Assembly (NCBI GenBank): GCA_020636135.1
Contig: JACJYK010000001.1
Coordinates: forward strand, 310,001-374,000
DNA length: 64,000 nucleotides
Direction of reading: 5' to 3'
From: Lewinellaceae bacterium
Lineage (GTDB): Bacteria; Bacteroidota; Bacteroidia; Chitinophagales; Saprospiraceae
A program made the position numbers and the translations under genes. This document shows positions 52,170 to 61,763 of the stretch, piece by piece. Below the pieces are notes generated by a model. That model had not been told where the DNA came from. It saw nothing but the letters and a program-made list of their open reading frames with translations, and did no database searches. The first letter of the stretch is position 1; each line of letters opens with the position of its first letter.

Positions 52170-54647
52170 CTAAGACTTATGCACCAGATTCTGATAATCC
52201 AGGAAATAAATGCATTTCATGGAGAAGCTGTTGGATAGGGGGTTGGTATACAGGTCCTGCAGATTTCTCCAGTAATTCACCTCCGGCACATCACCGCTTT
52301 CGTAGACCGATTGTTTCCAGACCAGGAATATATCGCTACCCGGGGCAAAACGCCAGCGGTAGACCATGTCGATGGTAAATGCATTGTAATTCGCATCCTG
52401 GCTGGCCGAATAAGCTGTAGTACTCAGATGGCCGTCGGATAAAAGTTTGCTGAAGCGGTCATAGGCTACCTTCGACCAGTAATGCCGTAGCCGGAAGGAG
52501 AGGGTGGTGGTATTGGAAAATGCAAAATTGGAGCGGAACAGATTTTCTATGGTGGTCCGGTCACGGCGGCCAAATATGGTTCCTGCGGCCGCGGTGGCAT
52601 CCACATAGCCGATGTCGTTTTGGGCAACACTGGCCGTGGTGTTCCAGTAGATGGACCACTGGTTGTTGATGCGGAAGCGGGGGCCGATACCCAGGTGGCT
52701 GAATTGGCGTCCGCTCTCTTCAAACCAGCGCCAGCCTCCATTAAGGTCAAACGCCAGCCGTTTGTTGTAATTGGTAGAGAGGAAACTGCTCAAATACACA
52801 TTGCGCGGGTACCGGTAGGCCAAAGAATAGTCATCGGTGCGGGGTTCGAAATAATCAAAAGTCTCTACCGGCTCCCAGTTGATATTCAGTCCCGTACCCC
52901 AGAAGTTTTTCGTCCGCGCAAAGGCACGTAAATAAACCCCAAAATCGGTAAACTCGTCGGGCTCATTCAGGCGCCGGTAATTGGTGCTGACCCGTACATC
53001 GGCCCGGTTAAAAGCCCAGAAGGGTTCGAACTCTGAATACGAAACGCGGGCAGACCAGGACTTTTCATTCGGGCTATGAATGTAACCCATATCATTGATG
53101 TCGTAATTGGGTGCTTCTTCGTTATAGCCGGCGCCCCATTGCCATTGTCCGCTGATTTTCTCCGCATTGATGGAATAGGAATAACCCAGGTCGGTGGAGT
53201 CGGTAAAGTATTTTTGGTTGACGATCGCCCGTCCTCCGATGCCGTAGGTCCTTTTTCTGGTATTGAACTGGAAAGCAGTCCCGGTCACATTCGCTTCGTA
53301 ATCCTGGCCATTGCGCCATACATTGGTATTGGTCAGATTGATGAAGGAGTTGTAAGGCAGTTGCTGGTCGACGGTAAGGATCGAATAGTTGGTCAGTGGG
53401 TTGGTCTGCACAGCGACTTCATGGCCTTCTGCCGTTTGGATCCGCGCTTCGGTTCCACCTACCACCGCATTAAATACGCCGATGCCGGTACCCTTAGTCG
53501 TACGGCCCGAGACCTTGGTCGCGTTGATCAGCGGTGTCTCCAGGGGATTGCTGATAATGACCTCCCCATCTTTAAGATTTCCTTCCACATCGCCGTAATG
53601 GAGCGGTGTCCCGCCGATACGCCGGGAATAGAAGAGGTTCATTTTATTAAACAACTCGGTGCCTTCAATAAAGAACTGACGGTTTTCATCAAAACGGACT
53701 TCAAAAGGAGACAGGTTAAGGACCTGGTTGTCCGATTGAACCTGGCTGAAATCCGGTATCAGGGTCATATCCAGGGTGAATGCTTCGGAAATACCCATTT
53801 TTACATCCATGCCACCGCTGATGTTTTTACCCCACGATGAAGACGGAGTTGCGGTCTTGTCGTGGTAATTTTCAGCATAAGCTGCCACGAATGGATAAGC
53901 GCTCAGCCGCATGGGAGGCTTGATGTCCACGATGCCTTCCAGTACTCCGGATTGAATCAGGAATTGATCAAATGCCGGATTGATGGGGTTCCAGTAAGAC
54001 TGTTCGCGCACACGGCGAATCTCCCTCATAAAGTTGATGTGCCAGTTTTGTTCTTTTTGGCTTGGAAACCGCAGGGCGGAATAGGGAATACGGATCTCAG
54101 CGATCCAGCCTTCTTCGGTGATGGCAGCCTTGCTTTCCCAAACGGCGTCCCAGTTGCGATCCCGGTGGCCATTGTCTTCAATCAGGGCATCGTACTGAAT
54201 GCCGGCGGGTGTCAATCCGAACGCATAGCCATTCAGTCCACTCCGGTAAGTGTCGATGATGACGTTGAACCAGTCGGAATTACCCACATGATCGCGTTCT
54301 GAAAGTTCCTGATAGATGCTATCCGGCACCGGGTCGAACATTTTGGCACCGATGTATATGGCTACATCGTCGTACAGGATTTTGACTTCGGTAGGAAAGG
54401 ACGGCGCGGCTCCAGGCACCGGTTGGAATTCAACAAATTCCCGGGCAGGAGCTACCTTTAGCCAGGCTGCCTCATCCAGTTTGCCATCCACCTTGATGGA
54501 TTCATCAATCCGCATGGCTACCATTTCTTTCTGCACAATTTCGTCACTGGAAGGATTACCTCCCCCGGGAACAGTCACGCCGTTAGCTGCAATTGGAGCG
54601 GTTGTAAGCAGGGAACAAACTAGAATCAGGCACAGAGATCGAGTCAT
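52170..54647 (-). CDS. DUF5916 outer-membrane protein with CBM9-like domain
   Basis: An 825-residue exported protein. The signal peptide is SLCLILVCSLLTTAPIAANG. A carbohydrate-binding-family-9-like domain follows at about 45-215 (KVDGKLDEAAWLKVAP, YDDVAIYIGAKMFD, RIPYSALRFP). A long DUF5916 region comes after it (about 230-825), with alternating beta strands and conserved FEVRFDENRQFFIEGTELF, that is expected to form an outer-membrane beta-barrel. The last residue is not the usual Phe. Members are common in Bacteroidota but their role is not established; glycan binding or uptake is a reasonable guess from the CBM9-like part. The gene stands alone. Confidence 0.8.
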   Translation of the reverse strand: MTRSLCLILVCSLLTTAPIAANGVTVPGGGNPSSDEIVQKEMVAMRIDESIKVDGKLDEAAWLKVAPAREFVEFQPVPGAAPSFPTEVKILYDDVAIYIGAKMFDPVPDSIYQELSERDHVGNSDWFNVIIDTYRSGLNGYAFGLTPAGIQYDALIEDNGHRDRNWDAVWESKAAITEEGWIAEIRIPYSALRFPSQKEQNWHINFMREIRRVREQSYWNPINPAFDQFLIQSGVLEGIVDIKPPMRLSAYPFVAAYAENYHDKTATPSSSWGKNISGGMDVKMGISEAFTLDMTLIPDFSQVQSDNQVLNLSPFEVRFDENRQFFIEGTELFNKMNLFYSRRIGGTPLHYGDVEGNLKDGEVIISNPLETPLINATKVSGRTTKGTGIGVFNAVVGGTEARIQTAEGHEVAVQTNPLTNYSILTVDQQLPYNSFINLTNTNVWRNGQDYEANVTGTAFQFNTRKRTYGIGGRAIVNQKYFTDSTDLGYSYSINAEKISGQWQWGAGYNEEAPNYDINDMGYIHSPNEKSWSARVSYSEFEPFWAFNRADVRVSTNYRRLNEPDEFTDFGVYLRAFARTKNFWGTGLNINWEPVETFDYFEPRTDDYSLAYRYPRNVYLSSFLSTNYNKRLAFDLNGGWRWFEESGRQFSHLGIGPRFRINNQWSIYWNTTASVAQNDIGYVDATAAAGTIFGRRDRTTIENLFRSNFAFSNTTTLSFRLRHYWSKVAYDRFSKLLSDGHLSTTAYSASQDANYNAFTIDMVYRWRFAPGSDIFLVWKQSVYESGDVPEVNYWRNLQDLYTNPLSNSFSMKCIYFLDYQNLVHKS

Positions 54648-54870
54648 ATAGACTTTTTTCTTAATGTTTAAGGGGTTTAAAGTTAACAGTCATAACCCAG
54701 GAAGGTGGAAAATGATCCAATATTTTGAACCAACCTTAAAATTAGGGCAATTGCCACAATACCACCCGGCAACAAAACGCATTAAGATTTTGTTAACAGC
54801 TTGTTATTGTAAGGTAACCAAACCAGTCATTTAGACCAACGCAAAAGCAGTAGGGAACCGTTCCTTTTTC

Positions 54871-54878
54871 TAATTTTG
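54871..54878 (+). promoter_or_regulatory. -7 element of sucB
   Basis: TAATTTTG is a perfect TAnnTTTG box 18 nt before the chosen sucB start. It overlaps an upstream in-frame alternative start at 54876, which is therefore unlikely. Confidence 0.5.
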
Positions 54879-54896
54879 CCCAACCAAACAAAAGCT

Positions 54897-56132
54897 ATGA
54901 GCATTATCGACATTAAAGTACCGGCTATTGGCGAATCCATTACAGAAGTTACCCTGGCCAATTGGCTGAAAGCCAATGGTTCTGTCGTGAAAATGGATGA
55001 GCCTATCTGTGAATTTGAATCGGACAAAGCGACACTGGAATTGCCTGCCGAAGCATCCGGGAAGCTGGAATGGGTCGCACAGGAAGGTGATGATCTCGAA
55101 ATAGGAGCTTTGGTCGCCCGCATCGATACCAGCGTAAGCGCTGAATCAAGCCCCAGTCCTGAAACAAAGGCACCCACTGAAGAGAAAATATCTGTAAATG
55201 AGCCTGCTCCCGCACCAGTGGCTCAGGACAACTATGCGGCAGGTCATCCATCACCCGCAGCTGCTAAAGTGTTGCGTGAAAAAGGTGTTGAACCTTCGAC
55301 CGTAACCGGCACCGGGAAAGATGGCAGGATCACCAAAGAGGATGCCGTCAAGGCCAAACCGGAACCGGCTGCCGCTGCGCCGGCTGCGTCAACTCCGGCA
55401 CCGGTACCAGCACCCGCGTCTGCTGCTTTCACCAGGAATGCGGAACGGAAAAAAATGTCACGCATGCGCCGTACCATTGCCCGCCGATTGGTTGCAGCAA
55501 AGAACGAGACGGCCATGCTTACCACATTCAATGAGATTGACATGACCGGAATCCTGGCACTCCGGAAGAAATACCAGGATGACTTCGTTGCCAGATATGG
55601 AATCAAACTGGGCTTCATGTCCTTATTTGCCAAAGCTTGTGCCCAGGTGTTGCTGGATATGCCGGAGGTGAATGCCATGATCGATGGCGATGATCTCATC
55701 TACCACGATTATGCGGATATCTCCATAGCGATATCCACGCCAAACGGACTTGTCGTGCCACCCGTCCACAATGTGGAATCGCTACAATTGCATGAGATCG
55801 AATTCCGAATCAAGGAACTGGCTGATAAAGCCCGTGAAGGCAATCTGAGCCTGGAGGAAATGAAAGGTGGGACCTTCACCATCACCAATGGAGGTATCTT
55901 CGGATCACTGATGTCCACACCCATCATCAATGAGCCGCAGTCGGCGATACTGGGTATGCATGCGATCAAGGAGAGGCCCATGGTAGTGGATGGACAGATC
56001 GTGGTCCGGCCCATGATGTATGTTGCATTATCCTACGACCACCGCGTCATCGATGGCAGTTCGTCTGTAACCTTCCTGGTGAAAGTAAAGGACCTGCTGG
56101 AAGATCCGGTCAAATTGCTGATGAAGATCTAA
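54897..56132 (+). CDS. sucB: 2-oxoglutarate dehydrogenase E2 (dihydrolipoyl succinyltransferase)
   Basis: The E2 core of the 2-oxoglutarate dehydrogenase complex transfers the succinyl group from lipoate to CoA in the TCA cycle. The 411-residue protein has a lipoyl domain (residues 1-75, lipoylated Lys in FESDKATLELPA), an Ala/Pro-rich linker, the E3/E1-binding domain (about 113-150, HPSPAAAKVLREKGVE), a second Pro/Ala linker and the catalytic domain from about 180 (RMRRTIARRLVAAKNETAML, ending with active-site His/Asp in ALSYDHRVIDG). The KNETAMLTTFNEIDM run marks it as the succinyl, not acetyl, enzyme. sucA is not adjacent. It is monocistronic in appearance. Confidence 0.93.
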   Translation: MSIIDIKVPAIGESITEVTLANWLKANGSVVKMDEPICEFESDKATLELPAEASGKLEWVAQEGDDLEIGALVARIDTSVSAESSPSPETKAPTEEKISVNEPAPAPVAQDNYAAGHPSPAAAKVLREKGVEPSTVTGTGKDGRITKEDAVKAKPEPAAAAPAASTPAPVPAPASAAFTRNAERKKMSRMRRTIARRLVAAKNETAMLTTFNEIDMTGILALRKKYQDDFVARYGIKLGFMSLFAKACAQVLLDMPEVNAMIDGDDLIYHDYADISIAISTPNGLVVPPVHNVESLQLHEIEFRIKELADKAREGNLSLEEMKGGTFTITNGGIFGSLMSTPIINEPQSAILGMHAIKERPMVVDGQIVVRPMMYVALSYDHRVIDGSSSVTFLVKVKDLLEDPVKLLMKI

Positions 56133-56280
56133 CCATTGGTTTTTTTCCTGATTGTCCGGTCCTCTAAAGCGTCTTGCCGTGTTATTTTCAGGACAAGGAA
56201 TTCCCGGATTTTTTACATTTATTCAAATTAACAAGTCCAGGCATTCTTAGAAGCTGGTCCATCAAAATGCTGCATGTAAC

Positions 56281-56784
56281 ATGACATTACACGATTTTTT
56301 TCAGATCTGTTCACATAATCCGGAGGTACCGTTATTCTATTTTATTGCGGTTCCGTTGACCGCCCTTTTGTCCGGGATTTTCTCGCGTGGCGAAGCCCAC
56401 CTTTCCCCCTGGAAATATCTTTTCTCGGCAACGATCTACCTGGCTTTTGTTCCAGGCTTGTTTGCCCTGACATTAAATCTGTATTTGTTCCTGTTCGAGC
56501 GTCAGTCCATCTGGGATGCCAACATCTACCTGCAGCTCCTGCCGGTGTTATCCATGCTGCTGACTTTTTGGATCATCAAACGCTTTGTTTCGCTGGATGC
56601 CATCCCGGGATTTGACCGCCTGGGTGGCTTGATCCTGATGATCCTGGTGATCCTGGTCTTACTGTGGATCCTCGACCGTACCCGTATTTGGGTGGTATCC
56701 TATCTGCCCTTTACCGGATTCCTGATCTTGTTGGTGGTATTGCTGATAGCCGGGCGTCTGTTGTGGAAGCGGATTTTTAAATAA
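56281..56784 (+). CDS. Integral membrane protein of unknown function
   Basis: A 167-residue protein with about five hydrophobic segments (PLFYFIAVPLTALLSGIF; YLFSATIYLAFVPGLFAL; LQLLPVLSMLLTFWIIK; GLILMILVILVLLWIL; FTGFLILLVVLLIAG). No signature residue pattern is recognised. It lies downstream of sucB in the same direction but 148 bp away, so a separate promoter is likely. Confidence 0.6.
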   Translation: MTLHDFFQICSHNPEVPLFYFIAVPLTALLSGIFSRGEAHLSPWKYLFSATIYLAFVPGLFALTLNLYLFLFERQSIWDANIYLQLLPVLSMLLTFWIIKRFVSLDAIPGFDRLGGLILMILVILVLLWILDRTRIWVVSYLPFTGFLILLVVLLIAGRLLWKRIFK

Positions 56785-57072
56785 ACGCGATTGGTTGCTG
56801 GTCTATCCTTCCTCAAAAAGAATAGGGCATTCTCATGTGCAGGGGGGTGAAACTGCATCACCATGCTACCGTTTTCAGGAATGCAAATACATGGCGCCAG
56901 CTTTATGTGGAAGTTTGGGGTTGGTTAACGAAGTTCATTAAATATAATAATTTTAGCTGGATACCGGAAGTGTAAAAGAGCAACGGCCTGAATGCCTGCA
57001 CTAATGGTGGGAAATTGTACTGTAGACGGATCAGATTAATACCAGCATTTTTGCACGTAATTCGTAGCTTGT

Positions 57073-58599
57073 TTGGCAAAAGTTGCCGTGGTACGTTATC
57101 TGTTTTGCGCCCTTTTGAACCTGATGCTAACGCACAGCGAGGCTCAGAAGTGGAATGCATCATCCATTCTCGGGTACAGCCGGGATGCATTTCCCATAGC
57201 TTTCGATTCACTGATTCATTTTCTCAGCATACCCAATGACAGCCACGATTCGCTTGGTATAGTGGCTAATGTGCAATGGTGTGAAAAGACGTATCGATCG
57301 CGTGGCTTCCAGGTTCAGACCATTTATGAGTCCGGGGTTCCTTTCGTGCTCGCAAGTCAGGTGATCGATCCTCATTTGCCCACTGTCTTGTTTTATACTC
57401 AGATTGACGGCCAGCCGGTGGATCCATCGGCCTGGCATCAGCCCGATCCCTATCAGGCAGCGTTGAAAGATAGCAGCGGAGTGATTCTGGACAATGCGGT
57501 TATACATGCAGCCTGGAATCCCGACTGGAAGCTGTATGCACGTTCGGCTTCGGACTCCAAAGGCCCTGCCATTTGTCTGCTCACGGCATTTGACATCCTG
57601 CATAAATATGGTGTGAAGCCTGCTTTTAATGTAAAAGTCATCATGGATTTTCAGGAGGAGCTGAGTTCCCCTAAATTGCCGGTTGCCGTTGCCGATCACC
57701 GCGATCTCTTTGCCGCAGATATGCTGGTGGTGATGGATGGCGCCCGCCATGTATCGAATATGCCTACGCTCACTTTTGGAGCGCGCGGTATTGCCACTGC
57801 AACCTTAACGGTTTTTGGACCTAGGGTGCCGTTACACAGCGGGCAGTACGGCAATTTTGCTCCGAACCCGGTATTTGGACTGGCACGGCTGTTGGCTGCC
57901 ATGAAAGATGAAGATGGACGGGTGCTGATCCCCGGTTACTATGACGGGATCCATCTTACGGCAGAGGAGAAAAAACTTTTACGCGAGGTGCCTGAAAATG
58001 CCCTTGAACTCAGCCATCAGTTTGGATTTGCGGAACCTGAGAAAGTAGGAGACAATTATCAGGAGGCCTTACAATACCCCACCTTGAATGTCCGCGGACT
58101 GCGGGCGGCGTGGACCGGTGATGCGGTCCGAACCATCATCCCCGATGTAGCCCTGGCCGAAATGGATGTGCGGCTGGTTCCCGAGACGGATGGGGAGCGG
58201 CTGATGCAATCCATACGCCAATTTATCATTGATCAGGGGTATCATCTGGTCGACGGAAAACCTACGGAAGAGGAGCGCAACACTTATCCCAAGCTGGCGG
58301 CATTTGATTACGAAGTTGGTTATGCTGCTTACCGTACGGATTTTGACACGCCGATCGGCGACTGGCTCAGCAAAGCACTGACGCGGGCATTGGGCGATGC
58401 TCCGTTACTGATGCGCACTACCGGTGGCTCACAGCCTATTTCGCCCTTCATCACCGCCCTGGGATTGCCTGCCGTTTCCGTCCGCATTCCGAACCCGGAT
58501 AACAACATTCACAGTCCCAATGAGAACCTGCGACTGGGCAATTTCCTGGAGGGCATCGCTTCCTGTGTGGGTATTTTGACCGAAACAATTAAACCATAA
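57073..58599 (+). CDS. M20 family metallopeptidase-like protein with altered zinc ligand
   Basis: 508 residues. The N-terminus VVRYLFCALLNLMLTHSEAQ looks like a signal peptide, so the protein is probably periplasmic. M20 motifs are present: FYTQIDGQPVD (usually a His where Gln stands, then Asp), SASDSKGPAICL (bridging Asp), MDFQEELSSPKL (catalytic Glu pair), the dimerisation/lid domain (about 235-370), GGSQP and NNIHSPNENLRLG (zinc His). The His-to-Gln change at the first zinc ligand may alter metal use; I have the impression that it is shared by a Bacteroidota subgroup. No ATG opens the frame; TTG at 57073 or a GTG 15 nt later gives a full signal peptide, whereas the first ATG (57124) would destroy it. 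The next gene starts 4 bp after its stop. Confidence 0.75.
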   Translation: MAKVAVVRYLFCALLNLMLTHSEAQKWNASSILGYSRDAFPIAFDSLIHFLSIPNDSHDSLGIVANVQWCEKTYRSRGFQVQTIYESGVPFVLASQVIDPHLPTVLFYTQIDGQPVDPSAWHQPDPYQAALKDSSGVILDNAVIHAAWNPDWKLYARSASDSKGPAICLLTAFDILHKYGVKPAFNVKVIMDFQEELSSPKLPVAVADHRDLFAADMLVVMDGARHVSNMPTLTFGARGIATATLTVFGPRVPLHSGQYGNFAPNPVFGLARLLAAMKDEDGRVLIPGYYDGIHLTAEEKKLLREVPENALELSHQFGFAEPEKVGDNYQEALQYPTLNVRGLRAAWTGDAVRTIIPDVALAEMDVRLVPETDGERLMQSIRQFIIDQGYHLVDGKPTEEERNTYPKLAAFDYEVGYAAYRTDFDTPIGDWLSKALTRALGDAPLLMRTTGGSQPISPFITALGLPAVSVRIPNPDNNIHSPNENLRLGNFLEGIASCVGILTETIKP

Positions 58600-58603
58600 A
58601 GCA

Positions 58604-59803
58604 ATGACTGACCTCCCCAAAACCAACACCCTGCGAATTCGATCCATTGATGTGCTACGCGCGGTGACCATGGTCCTGATGATCTGGGTTAATGACTTCT
58701 GGACTCTTATTGGTGTACCGGAGTGGCTGGAACACATGCCGGCAGCAGCTGATGCCATGGGCTTCTCCGACGTAATATTCCCGGCGTTTTTAGTTATCGT
58801 GGGACTTAGTATTCCTTTTGCCCTGGATAAGCGGATGGAATCACAATCATCCTGGGAAGTGGTGGCTCATATCCTGCTCCGAAGCCTGGCTTTGATTGTG
58901 ATGGGTTTTTTCCACGTCAACCTGGAAAACATCTATGGTGACGCGATGATCATACCGGTACCTGTATGGCAGATCCTGCTAACCATTGCTTTCTTTCTGG
59001 TGTGGAATGATTATCAGGGTACCGGGTGGCCCTGGCAAAGGACTCGTGTAGCCCAGGGCATTGGACTTGCTCTATTGATCGGTTTAGGCATTATCTTTCG
59101 CGGTGGAAATGCAGACCAGATCATCGGGTTGCGGACCCACTGGTGGGGTATATTAGGCTTAATCGGATGGGCTTATTTGTATGCTGCACTTGTTTACTGG
59201 GCTTTCCGGGGAAGCATGATCCCGATAGTTGGCGCCTGGATCTTTTTCCTTCTCTTTCACCTTGCGAATTTTGCAGGTTACCTGGACTTTCTGGAGCCCA
59301 TACATCTGGGTGTCTGGATGCCGGATCGCGGCACGGGAGTGGCTCTGGTATTGGGAGGTGTAGTCGCTTCGAGTGTGTACAAACGACTGGCACAGGAAGC
59401 ATATGGTCAATTCATTGGAGTCCTTCTAGTGATGAGTAGCCTCATGCTACTTTACGGCTGGCTGACCAGACCGGCTTTTGAGCTATCCAAAATTCGGGCA
59501 ACGCCGGCCTGGATCGGGTATTGTACGGCCATCACTTTGTCGGCTTATGCGTTGATTTATTACCTGGTTGACATCCGGAAATGGGATGGCTGGTACCGCT
59601 GGATAAAACCGGCGGGACGCAGTACCCTGACGGTATACCTGATTCCCTACATTTATTATGCTGTGATGCGAATGATCGGCATACATCTGCCCGAAGCATT
59701 GCGTACAGGCATTATCGGACTGCTCAAATCCTTGCTGTTTGCCCTATTGATCGTGGCCATCGCCGGATTCTTAAACCGGTGGAAGATCCGATTGAAGATT
59801 TAG
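58604..59803 (+). CDS. DUF5009/heparan-alpha-glucosaminide N-acetyltransferase-like membrane protein
   Basis: A 399-residue inner-membrane protein with about ten helices. The start RIRSIDVLRAVTMVLMIWVN and the following GFSDVIFPAFLVIVGLSIPFAL loop are typical of the DUF5009/HGSNAT-like acyltransferase superfamily, which moves acetyl groups across membranes onto glycans. The family's conserved D-V-L-R-A and D-x-x-F-P motifs are intact. It starts 4 bp after the M20-like gene and is likely co-transcribed with it. An acyl acceptor cannot be named. Confidence 0.75.
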   Translation: MTDLPKTNTLRIRSIDVLRAVTMVLMIWVNDFWTLIGVPEWLEHMPAAADAMGFSDVIFPAFLVIVGLSIPFALDKRMESQSSWEVVAHILLRSLALIVMGFFHVNLENIYGDAMIIPVPVWQILLTIAFFLVWNDYQGTGWPWQRTRVAQGIGLALLIGLGIIFRGGNADQIIGLRTHWWGILGLIGWAYLYAALVYWAFRGSMIPIVGAWIFFLLFHLANFAGYLDFLEPIHLGVWMPDRGTGVALVLGGVVASSVYKRLAQEAYGQFIGVLLVMSSLMLLYGWLTRPAFELSKIRATPAWIGYCTAITLSAYALIYYLVDIRKWDGWYRWIKPAGRSTLTVYLIPYIYYAVMRMIGIHLPEALRTGIIGLLKSLLFALLIVAIAGFLNRWKIRLKI

Positions 59804-59807
59804 ACAG

Positions 59808-60036
59808 TTACACAGAGCAGCACAGAGGGTTTACGGAGATTCGCGGAGGATTTGGCCCACAAATACGTGAAGTGTGATTTGACCGGGTATGATGAAGCTT
59901 GTTACAAAGAGGTACACCGGGGGAACCCGGAGGATCACAAGGATTTGGGCCACAATTTCACGGACTATTCAGCATTCAACATCTAGAAAAATAATAACTC
60001 TGCGCTCCTCTGTGTCTTCTCAGCGTTCATCTGTGA
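59808..60036. repeat. Inverted CACAGAG-type repeats between convergent genes
   Basis: 59808-59850 reads as repeated ACACAGAG, CACAGAGG, TTACGGAGA and TCGCGGAGG. 59998-60036 is a reverse-complement relative (TGCGCTCCTCTGTGTC and CAGCGTTCATCTGTGA). The two arms face each other across about 150 bp between the stops of the DUF5009 and serine-hydrolase genes and could form a long imperfect stem. A TTCAGCATTCAACAT run lies at 59968-59982. Confidence 0.5.
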
Positions 60037-60040
60037 AATA

Positions 60041-61279
60041 TCACAATTTTCCATATTCCTGCATCACCGCTTTAAAGATACCTTCGCGGATCGGATTCGG
60101 ATTAAAATACGAGCCATTCGGCTGGAGTCCTACATTTTGCCGGTTGATGAGGATGATGATGTCGAGGTCCTGTTCCGGGACGACGCAGATGCTGGTTCCG
60201 GTGAAGCCGGTATGGCCAAAACTCCCGGCGGGAGCGCCTTTCATGAACGAATTGGTAGGGTCCATCATCCAGCCCAGTCCATTGTGAAAGCGGTCCGGGG
60301 TGAAAAAGGTCTGGATGGTTTGTGGTGTTAAAAATGGCTTGCCGTCTGCCGTGCCATCGTGCATCAGCATATCCAGGAGGAGTTGAATGTCTTCCACGCG
60401 GGAGAAGATGCCCGCTGCACCACAGACGCCGCGTCCGGCATACCAGGCATTGCCGTCATTGACCTGACCTGTCAGGACGTACTGACGCCAGCCATCCCAG
60501 GAATCCGGATCGAGTCCCGGGACGATGAAACCCAGGGAGCTGTCGCGAACCATGCGGTATTCATATGGATTGCCCAGAGACGTGGCGGCGATGGCCTGGG
60601 AGGTGTCGGGAAGGTAGCCGGTATGATCCATGTGGAGCGGCATGAAGATGTGCTTCCGGACAAAATCTTCAAGCGGTTCTCCGGATATTTTTTCTACGAG
60701 CTCACCCAGCAGCCAGAAACCCAGATCGGAATAATGCCGGCCGGCGCCGACCGGAAATTTTAAGGGTAGGGACTCAATGAGCCGGTAGGTGTCCTCCCGG
60801 TTGTCACTGCGGTAAAACATGGGATACCATTCGGTGAGGCCGGAGGTATGGGTGAGCAAGTGACGCAGCGTAATGGACCGTTTTTCCGGGGTATCAAAGG
60901 CGGGGAGGTATTTGTATACCGGGTCATCCACGGAGAGTTTGCCCTGGTCGTGAAGCAGCATGATTGCAGAGGTCGTCCCTACCACTTTGGTCAGCGAGGC
61001 CAGGTCGTAGAGGGTGGTGGTCGTCGTTTTTGGGGGATTTTCAATCCATTGATTGGCAAAATTTTTCACCTGGATGAACCCGTACCCTTTTTCATGAATC
61101 ACTTGTCCTTTGTGCTTTACCAGCACGACACCTCCGGGGATGAGCCGGGCGTCGATGTAATGGGCCATGATGGAGTCGATGGAAGTGGAGAGGGAACTGA
61201 TTTCTATCCTGGACGAAGGTTGCGCACAACCAAATAAGGTGGTCAGAATAACAAATGGTAAAAGGTAATTTCGATACAT
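60041..61279 (-). CDS. Beta-lactamase-family serine hydrolase, lipoprotein
   Basis: A 412-residue class-C-like (PF00144) serine hydrolase. A lipoprotein signal ends LTTLFGC (Cys 17), so it is membrane-anchored in the periplasm or outer membrane. The catalytic motifs are ASLTKV (SxxK), YSDLG (in the YxN position, with Asp) and GHTGFTG (H/KTG position). HLLTHTSGLTEWYPMF is the family's typical second signature. Enzymes of this group act as esterases, D-amino-acid peptidases or penicillin-binding-like proteins; resistance to beta-lactams is not implied. Confidence 0.85.
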   Translation of the reverse strand: MYRNYLLPFVILTTLFGCAQPSSRIEISSLSTSIDSIMAHYIDARLIPGGVVLVKHKGQVIHEKGYGFIQVKNFANQWIENPPKTTTTTLYDLASLTKVVGTTSAIMLLHDQGKLSVDDPVYKYLPAFDTPEKRSITLRHLLTHTSGLTEWYPMFYRSDNREDTYRLIESLPLKFPVGAGRHYSDLGFWLLGELVEKISGEPLEDFVRKHIFMPLHMDHTGYLPDTSQAIAATSLGNPYEYRMVRDSSLGFIVPGLDPDSWDGWRQYVLTGQVNDGNAWYAGRGVCGAAGIFSRVEDIQLLLDMLMHDGTADGKPFLTPQTIQTFFTPDRFHNGLGWMMDPTNSFMKGAPAGSFGHTGFTGTSICVVPEQDLDIIILINRQNVGLQPNGSYFNPNPIREGIFKAVMQEYGKL

Positions 61280-61301
61280 ATGATGAACTATGAATTAGCC
61301 A

Positions 61302-61763
61302 TTATAGCAGTGTCCCCAGCCTTTTGCGCATGAGCACCTCTGTAAATCCCTCCTTGACAAAATCCGTCAGATCACCCACTTTTTCGAAGCCAAATTCTTC
61401 GTAAAGTTTTTGTGCGCGATCATTGAAGGTGGACACACAGATGAACAAGTTCACCGCACGACCGGGTGCGGTATTTTCGATGTGTTGCAGTAATAGCGAT
61501 CCCAATCCCAGGCTGCGGTATTCGTCGCGGACAAACAGAGTCTGAATATACAGGCGGAATGTGCCGATGGTCTGCACGATGGCAAATGCAATGATGTCCC
61601 CCTCGGAGCGGATAACATATACTTCCTTGCCAGGCCCGCTAAATCCTGCCCGGCAGTTCTCCAGGGTATAATCCATGGTTTCCCACGGAGGGGATGTGAC
61701 CATCAACCGGGCGGCGGTGTCGAAGTCTTCCGAACGGGTAGTCAGTTCAATCGGATCGCTCAT
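61302..61763 (-). CDS. GNAT family N-acetyltransferase
   Basis: A 153-residue acetyl-CoA-dependent acetyltransferase. Motif A is LYIQTLFVRDEYRSLGLGSL, with R-x-x-G-x-G slightly altered to RSLGLG. Motif B is STFNDRAQKLYEEFGFEKVG. The acceptor is unknown. The start overlaps the stop of the upstream sodium:solute symporter by 4 bp, so the two are translationally coupled. Confidence 0.87.
   Translation of the reverse strand: MSDPIELTTRSEDFDTAARLMVTSPPWETMDYTLENCRAGFSGPGKEVYVIRSEGDIIAFAIVQTIGTFRLYIQTLFVRDEYRSLGLGSLLLQHIENTAPGRAVNLFICVSTFNDRAQKLYEEFGFEKVGDLTDFVKEGFTEVLMRKRLGTLL

Noticed and set aside
60041..61279. Beta-lactam resistance enzyme
   Set aside because: The protein belongs to the broad class-C-like serine hydrolase family, has Asp in place of the usual Asn of the YxN motif, and has no resistance-gene context.
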